A stretch of 18,022 bases of DNA, taken from Pseudomonadota bacterium (GTDB taxonomy: Bacteria > Pseudomonadota > Gammaproteobacteria > Burkholderiales > Burkholderiaceae). Under the pieces are notes generated by a model. It saw only the letters and a program-made list of their open reading frames with translations. It did no database searches and was not told the DNA's origin. The position numbers were made by a program, and so were the translations under genes. Shown piece by piece: positions 14,224-18,022 of this stretch (within the stretch, counting starts at the first letter, position 1; every line of letters starts with the position of its first letter). The DNA lies in assembly GCA_963205525.1 (NCBI GenBank), contig CAUJJP010000020.1, positions 1 to 18,022 on the forward strand, given 5' to 3'.

Positions 14224-16107
14224 TCAGGGTGCCCCCTGGGTCGCACGATCCAGCGGCAGCGTGAGGCGGATCACGGTTCCGTAGCCGGGCCCGGACTCGA
14301 CCAGGCACTGACCCTGCATCTGCTTGGCGCGCTGCTTCATCGTCACCATGCCGTGGCCGCGGTCCAGCCGCCCGTCGACCTCCACCGGAATGCCGCGCCC
14401 GTTGTCCTGGATCACGAGCTGCAGGTCGCCGTCGGCGATGCCGCAGCGAAAGCTGCAGCGCGAGGCGCCGCTGTGCTTGATGATGTTGCTGGTGGACTCG
14501 CGCAGGATGCGCGTGGTCTGCACGTAGGCGCGCGCCGACAGGGTCTGCGGCAGATCGTCCGGCGAGTCCCACTCGGCTTCGATGCCTGCCTGCGTGAGGC
14601 GCGACATCAGCTCGGCGCGCCAGTCGCCCAGCGCATTGGCCAGCGGCACCGGCCTGCCGGTGAGGCCGCGCACCGACAGCCGCATCTCCTCCAGCGCCTC
14701 GCGCGCCAGGGTCGAGATGCGCGGATCCTCGCTGGTGTGGACGATGGTCAGCAGCTTGGCGCCGAGGTCGTCGTGCAGGTCGGCGGCGATGCGCTTGCGC
14801 TCCTTCTCCGTCACCTGCTCCACGCGAAGCTCGGTGAGCTGACGGAAGTTGCGCTCGATCTCGGCGGTGGCGTCGCGGATGCGCGCCTCCAGGTCGACCC
14901 GCGTCGCTTCCAGGGCCTGCAGTGCGCGGCCGTGCTGGCGCACCAGCCGCAGGCCCACCAGCAGCAGCGCGACCGGCGTCACCAGCGCGCTGCCGTGCAG
15001 CAGCATCGGTGGCAGATCGGCAAAGCGCCCGAGCAATTGCACCAGAAGCGCCGCCCCGGCCGCGGCCAGGGCAAAGCCCGCCAGCGGCGGCCAGCGCCCC
15101 TGCTGCCGGCGCCGCAGCCACAGATGGAATCCCGCGGCGAGTGCGATCTCCAGCGCCAGCAGCGGCAGCCACAGTGCCATCATCAGGTGCAGGCGCGCCG
15201 GTCCCGCCAGCCACACTGCCAGCGGCATGAGCCCGCATTGCAGCAGCAAGGCCCGGCCGACACGCCGGCTGCGCCAGCCCGCTTCGCGCAGCAGGAACTG
15301 CACCGCCGCCAGCGTCACCAGGGCCAGCAGCGCCGCCTGCGCCAGACCTGCGGCGACGCCAGCGACAGCCGGCAGCGGCATCCAGCGCGGCACGTCCACC
15401 AGCGCCCAGCCCACGCACAGGGCGCCGAAGTAGGCCAGGTGGCTTTGCTCACGGTGGCGCCAGCCGAGCAGGAAGACGAAGCCGCCGCTGAGAAGCAGCG
15501 ACACCGCCAGCGCCTGTGGCAGCTGCACCTGGAGCAGCAGACTGCGCGCGTGCAGCGGCGCCAGCTCGGACTGCGGGCCCACGCGCAGCGTGCCCAGCCC
15601 GCCGGCCTGCGCGCGCGAGGCCGCCTGCGCCAGCGGCGTGCCCACCAGGCGCAGCACCAGCTCGCGCGGCGCCGCGCCGTCCAGCACCGGCAGCGGCAGC
15701 AGCAGGGGCCCGGGGCAGGCGCCCGCGGCGTCCCACAGCAGCCGGCCGTCGACGTAGACCTGCAGCTCCCGGCAGGCGCGCTGCACGTACAGCGCCAGCG
15801 GCCGGCTCGCATCCAGGGCTGGCAGCTGCAGCCGGTACCAGCGCTGCTGGGGCGTCGCGTCGTCGCGCCACAGGTGCGGCAAGGTCTGCAGCTGCTGGGG
15901 CGCCGACGCCGCGCCGACCAGCGCCTGGTCGAGCACCTGCACCTGCGCGCGGGCCGCTGCGGCCGCCAACCCCAGGGACAGCACGAGGGTCAGCCCCAGG
16001 GACAGCACCCAAACCAGCATCGAGGGCAACGCCAGGCCCACGCGTGCGCCGCTGCGCCGCCATGGCGCGCGAGGCAACATCTGCAACAGGTGGGACGGCG
16101 GCGTCAT
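14224..16107 (-). CDS. Membrane-bound sensor histidine kinase (NarX/DesK type) with 7TM sensor region
   Basis: About 627 residues from the ATG at 16107. A first membrane helix or uncleaved signal (25-50) leads into a periplasmic beta-rich domain (about 55-190), then a block of about seven hydrophobic helices (about 195-395), the layout of 7TMR-DISM sensors. A coiled coil (about 400-440) precedes a HisKA_3 dimerisation domain with phospho-acceptor His445 in IAADLHDDLGAKLL. The HATPase has RESTSNIIKHS (N box), DNGRGI (568-573) and GHGMVTMKQRA (584-594). The start is uncertain: ATGs at 16119, 16107 and 16080 are all possible and none has a clear Shine-Dalgarno sequence. It phosphorylates the regulator encoded just downstream. 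The stimulus is unknown; related periplasmic domains often bind carbohydrates. Confidence 0.9.
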   Translation of the reverse strand: MTPPSHLLQMLPRAPWRRSGARVGLALPSMLVWVLSLGLTLVLSLGLAAAAARAQVQVLDQALVGAASAPQQLQTLPHLWRDDATPQQRWYRLQLPALDASRPLALYVQRACRELQVYVDGRLLWDAAGACPGPLLLPLPVLDGAAPRELVLRLVGTPLAQAASRAQAGGLGTLRVGPQSELAPLHARSLLLQVQLPQALAVSLLLSGGFVFLLGWRHREQSHLAYFGALCVGWALVDVPRWMPLPAVAGVAAGLAQAALLALVTLAAVQFLLREAGWRSRRVGRALLLQCGLMPLAVWLAGPARLHLMMALWLPLLALEIALAAGFHLWLRRRQQGRWPPLAGFALAAAGAALLVQLLGRFADLPPMLLHGSALVTPVALLLVGLRLVRQHGRALQALEATRVDLEARIRDATAEIERNFRQLTELRVEQVTEKERKRIAADLHDDLGAKLLTIVHTSEDPRISTLAREALEEMRLSVRGLTGRPVPLANALGDWRAELMSRLTQAGIEAEWDSPDDLPQTLSARAYVQTTRILRESTSNIIKHSGASRCSFRCGIADGDLQLVIQDNGRGIPVEVDGRLDRGHGMVTMKQRAKQMQGQCLVESGPGYGTVIRLTLPLDRATQGAP

Positions 16108-16140
16108 CGGCCCGGGCATCGTAAACGTGGCGGCCACCCC

Positions 16141-16168
16141 GGCGGGCGTGGACAATGCCACGCCCGCC
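16141..16168. promoter_or_regulatory. Perfect 11-bp inverted repeat between divergent kinase and phoH genes
   Basis: GGCGGGCGTGG (16141-16151) and CCACGCCCGCC (16158-16168) flank a 6-base loop ACAATG. The repeat lies in the roughly 100-base divergent intergenic region, 33 bases upstream of the kinase start and 43 bases before the preferred phoH start. It could be an operator for a dimeric regulator or an RNA hairpin in the phoH leader. The loop contains an ATG (16155) that is in frame with phoH. Confidence 0.5.
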
Positions 16169-16211
16169 ACCGGCTTGCGCCCTGCGCCGCCGCCCATCCC
16201 GAGCCCCCGCC

Positions 16212-17207
16212 TTGATCCTGCGCCACCGCATCGAATCGCCCGACAACCGCCGCCTGGCACGCTTGTGCGGCCCCCTGGACGCCCACCTGCGCCAGATCGA
16301 GCAGGCGCTGGGCGTACACATCGAGCGCCGCGACGCCGCCTTCACCATCCACGGCGCGCGTGGCGCCACGGCCAGCGCACGCGAACTGCTGGACACCCTG
16401 TACGCCAGCCCCAGGCGCACGCTGGACGAGGATGCGGTGCGCGCCGCGCTGCTCGCATCCGGCGCCGTCGCCAGCGCGCCCGCCGCGGCCAGCGGTGCGG
16501 AACCACCGATCCGGCTGCACACCCGGCACGCCGAGCTGGCCGGGCGCACGCCCAACCAGATCGCCTACCTGCGCCAGATCCTGGCACTGGACATCTGCTT
16601 CGGCATCGGGCCGGCAGGCACGGGCAAGACCTTTCTCGCCGTCGCGTGTGCGGTCGATGCCCTGGAGCGCGGTGCCGTGCAGCGCATCGTCCTCACCCGG
16701 CCGGCGGTGGAAGCGGGCGAGAAGCTCGGCTTCCTGCCCGGCGACCTGGCGCAGAAGGTCGATCCCTATCTGCGCCCCCTGTTCGACGCCTTGTACGACC
16801 TGATGGGATTCGAGCGCGTGGGGCGCGCGTTCGAGAAGGGCCAGCTCGAGATCGCGCCCCTGGCCTTCATGCGCGGGCGCACGCTCAACCACGCCTTCGT
16901 CATCCTCGACGAGGCGCAGAACAGCACCCGCGAGCAGATGAAGATGTTTCTCACCCGCATCGGCTACGGCAGCAAGTGCGTGGTGAATGGCGACGTGAGC
17001 CAGGTCGACCTGCCGCGCGGCCAGGCCAGCGGCCTGATCGACGCGGCGCAGGTCCTGCGCAAGGTGGAGGGCGTGGGCTTCATCCACTTCGGCGCCGACG
17101 ACGTGGTGCGCCACCCGCTGGTGGCGCGCATCGTGCGCGCTTACGACAAGGCGGCCGCAGGCGAGCGCAGGCGCCAGGGAGCAGGCGGGACCGATGGCGC
17201 TGCCTGA
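16212..17207 (+). CDS. PhoH family protein (PhoH-like ATPase)
   Basis: A 331-residue P-loop ATPase of the PhoH/YbeZ family, associated with RNA metabolism and YbeY. Walker A is GPAGTGKT (residues 133-140) and Walker B is FVILDEAQN (229-237). [17 protein letters not shown] and the [12 protein letters not shown] segment are family signatures. The N-terminal 90 residues, with [21 protein letters not shown], are the usual nucleic-acid-binding-like part of this family. I prefer the TTG at 16212, because family proteins in Burkholderiales start with an Ile-Leu-Arg-His sequence exactly there. An ATG at 16155 would add 19 Pro/Arg-rich residues and lies in a hairpin loop. The stop overlaps ybeY by 14 bases. 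Confidence 0.93.
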   Translation: MILRHRIESPDNRRLARLCGPLDAHLRQIEQALGVHIERRDAAFTIHGARGATASARELLDTLYASPRRTLDEDAVRAALLASGAVASAPAAASGAEPPIRLHTRHAELAGRTPNQIAYLRQILALDICFGIGPAGTGKTFLAVACAVDALERGAVQRIVLTRPAVEAGEKLGFLPGDLAQKVDPYLRPLFDALYDLMGFERVGRAFEKGQLEIAPLAFMRGRTLNHAFVILDEAQNSTREQMKMFLTRIGYGSKCVVNGDVSQVDLPRGQASGLIDAAQVLRKVEGVGFIHFGADDVVRHPLVARIVRAYDKAAAGERRRQGAGGTDGAA

Positions 17208-17634
17208 ACTCACGCTCTCGCTGCAGTTCGCCGACCGCAGACACCGCGCCCTGCTGCCACGCCACTTCGTCGCCCGCTGTCTGCGCCGGGCACTGCAGGC
17301 GCCGGCGCAACTGACGGTGCGCATCGTCGGCACGGACGAAGGCCGGACCCTCAACCGCGAGTTCCGTGGCAAGGACTACGCGACCAACGTCCTGACCTTC
17401 GATTACGCGCGTGCGCCGCTGGTGCTGGCCGACCTCGTGCTCTGCGCGCCGGTGCTGGAAACCGAGGCCGCCGCCGCCGGCCGGCCGCTGGCGCATCACT
17501 ACGCCCACCTGCTGGTGCACGGCGCCCTGCACGCACAGGGCTGGGACCACCAGCGCGCGGCCCAGGCGCGGCGAATGGAGGCCCAGGAAAGCGCCGTCAT
17601 GGCCGCGCTCGGCCTGCCCGACCCCTACGCCTGA
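17194..17634 (+). CDS. ybeY: Endoribonuclease / rRNA maturation factor YbeY
   Basis: A 146-residue zinc metalloprotein needed for 16S rRNA 3'-end maturation and ribosome quality control. The metal-binding motif [11 protein letters not shown] supplies His109, His113 and His119. The conserved [15 protein letters not shown] (57-71) and [14 protein letters not shown] segments carry the invariant Arg58. Length and motif order are normal. It overlaps phoH by 14 bases, as expected for a coupled phoH-ybeY pair. The next genes often found in this cluster (a CorC/YbeX protein and lnt) do not follow within the window. Confidence 0.95.
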   Translation: MALPELTLSLQFADRRHRALLPRHFVARCLRRALQAPAQLTVRIVGTDEGRTLNREFRGKDYATNVLTFDYARAPLVLADLVLCAPVLETEAAAAGRPLAHHYAHLLVHGALHAQGWDHQRAAQARRMEAQESAVMAALGLPDPYA

Positions 17635-17740
17635 CCCCCGCGAACCCGGGGCCACCCCCTAGAAGCGCAGCTGCGGCGCATGGACAGCCGAAGCGCCAGC
17701 ATGCGATGCTGTAAACCAATGCCCGAAGGAGGGGTTTCTC
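17635..17740 (+). promoter_or_regulatory. Intergenic region with strong Shine-Dalgarno and short palindromes
   Basis: AAGGAGGGG begins at 17726, eight bases before the ATG at 17741 when counted from AAGGAGG, and is the best ribosome-binding site in the window. Upstream are a weak stem CCCCG/CGGGG (17636-17651) just after the ybeY stop, and a palindrome AGCAT-GCG-ATGCT (17698-17710). TGGACA at 17681-17686 resembles a -35 box, but no good -10 hexamer is found at the right distance. Confidence 0.5.
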
Positions 17741-18022
17741 ATGCGCACCACGTTTCGCGTCACCGCAGCCGCCAGCCTGCTCGCACTGGCCGCCGCCGGC
17801 CCGGCGCACGCCACCGCCGTCGCCAGCGCCCAGATCGGCACCGTCACCATCACCCTGATCGACCTGGACCTGAGCGACGGCATCGCGCCGGCGCTGACCT
17901 GGTCGGGTGAGCAGAGCTATTCCTATGCCTCCACGACCGACGCCGGGTCGCTGTCCGACTGGGCCAGCGGCTGGTACATGCCCACCTCGGCCACCGTCAA
18001 CGGTGCATTCGGCTGGGGCAGC
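17741..18022 (+). CDS. Secreted protein of unknown function, N-terminal fragment (3' end outside window)
   Basis: The first 94 codons are visible. The protein starts MRTTFRVTAAASLLALAAAG with a signal peptide, likely cleaved after the AHA at residues 22-24. The mature part begins ATAVASAQIGTVTITLIDLD and continues LSDGIAPALTWSGEQSYSYA, then a Ser/Thr/Gly-rich stretch with Trp residues (DWASGWYMPTSATVNGAFGWG). It has no Cys so far. The IxLIDLDLxDGIxPxLTW pattern recalls secreted proteins of Burkholderiales that carry a C-terminal PEP-CTERM sorting signal, but that end is outside the window, so this is only a guess. The start is firmly set by the strong Shine-Dalgarno sequence. Confidence 0.75.
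   Translation, partial: MRTTFRVTAAASLLALAAAGPAHATAVASAQIGTVTITLIDLDLSDGIAPALTWSGEQSYSYASTTDAGSLSDWASGWYMPTSATVNGAFGWGS

Noticed and set aside
14353..16215. A 620-codon plus-strand frame antisense to the sensor kinase
   Set aside because: Gln/Arg/His/Ala-rich low-complexity translation, as expected from the complement of Leu- and Ala-rich membrane helices. No ribosome-binding site or domain is visible.
16104..17372. A 422-codon minus-strand frame antisense to phoH
   Set aside because: It is a shadow of the phoH/ybeY coding sequence, with no domain and no start signals.
1..18022. Insertion sequence, prophage, defence system or CRISPR array
   Set aside because: No transposase, integrase, terminal inverted repeats, target duplications, spaced direct repeats or recognisable defence proteins were seen. 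Composition and gene content look like core chromosome throughout.

Overview
The window is chromosomal DNA of a high-GC betaproteobacterium, most likely of the order Burkholderiales (Comamonadaceae/Rubrivivax-Leptothrix type). The clues are the strong G/C bias at third codon positions, a DUF1840 gene (a family seen mainly in Betaproteobacteria), the betaproteobacterial form of the minor-pilin/pilY1 cluster, and the N-terminus of the PhoH protein. No transposase, integrase, phage gene, tRNA, rRNA or CRISPR array was seen. The region reads as core genome rather than an island, and I found no new defence or mobile system in it.

Layout. (1) Positions 1-480 hold the C-terminal half of an EAL-domain cyclic-di-GMP phosphodiesterase. 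(2) Positions 553-3469 carry a plus-strand group: a cyclopropane-fatty-acid-synthase-type methyltransferase, a translationally coupled DUF1840 protein, a YbhB/YbcL (PEBP-like) protein and a histidine phosphatase, closed by a strong hairpin over the last stop codon. (3) Positions 3521-9862, minus strand, form a tightly packed six-gene type IV pilus operon transcribed in the order pilE/comP-like, fimT/fimU, pilV, pilW, pilX, pilY1. Every junction overlaps by 4 to 14 bases. (4) Positions 10106-11191 encode a fatty-acid-hydroxylase/sterol-desaturase family membrane protein, tail to tail with ruvB. (5) ruvB (11174-12220) and ruvA (12889-13464), both minus strand, are separated by a plus-strand periplasmic copper chaperone gene of the PCu(A)C family. 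(6) Positions 13518-16107, minus strand, encode a membrane-bound sensor kinase and its NarL-type response regulator. (7) Divergently, phoH and ybeY run from 16212 to 17634. (8) A secreted protein of unknown function starts at 17741 behind the best Shine-Dalgarno sequence of the window and runs off the end.

How the genes work together. The pilus operon supplies the minor-pilin tip complex and the PilY1 adhesin. The upstream EAL protein could influence the same surface behaviour through c-di-GMP, but nothing in the sequence links them. RuvA and RuvB are the two halves of the Holliday-junction branch-migration motor although their genes are split. PhoH and YbeY are a common RNA-metabolism/ribosome-maturation pair. 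The kinase and regulator form a two-component system of unknown stimulus.

The points most worth a second look are the split ruv locus and its shared CGATAAT elements abutting both ruv start codons, a 27-bp near-perfect palindrome upstream of ruvB, the long arginine-rich PilW leader, the PilV Asp5, the degenerate calcium loop in PilY1, and a 9-bp in-frame tandem repeat in the DUF1840 gene.
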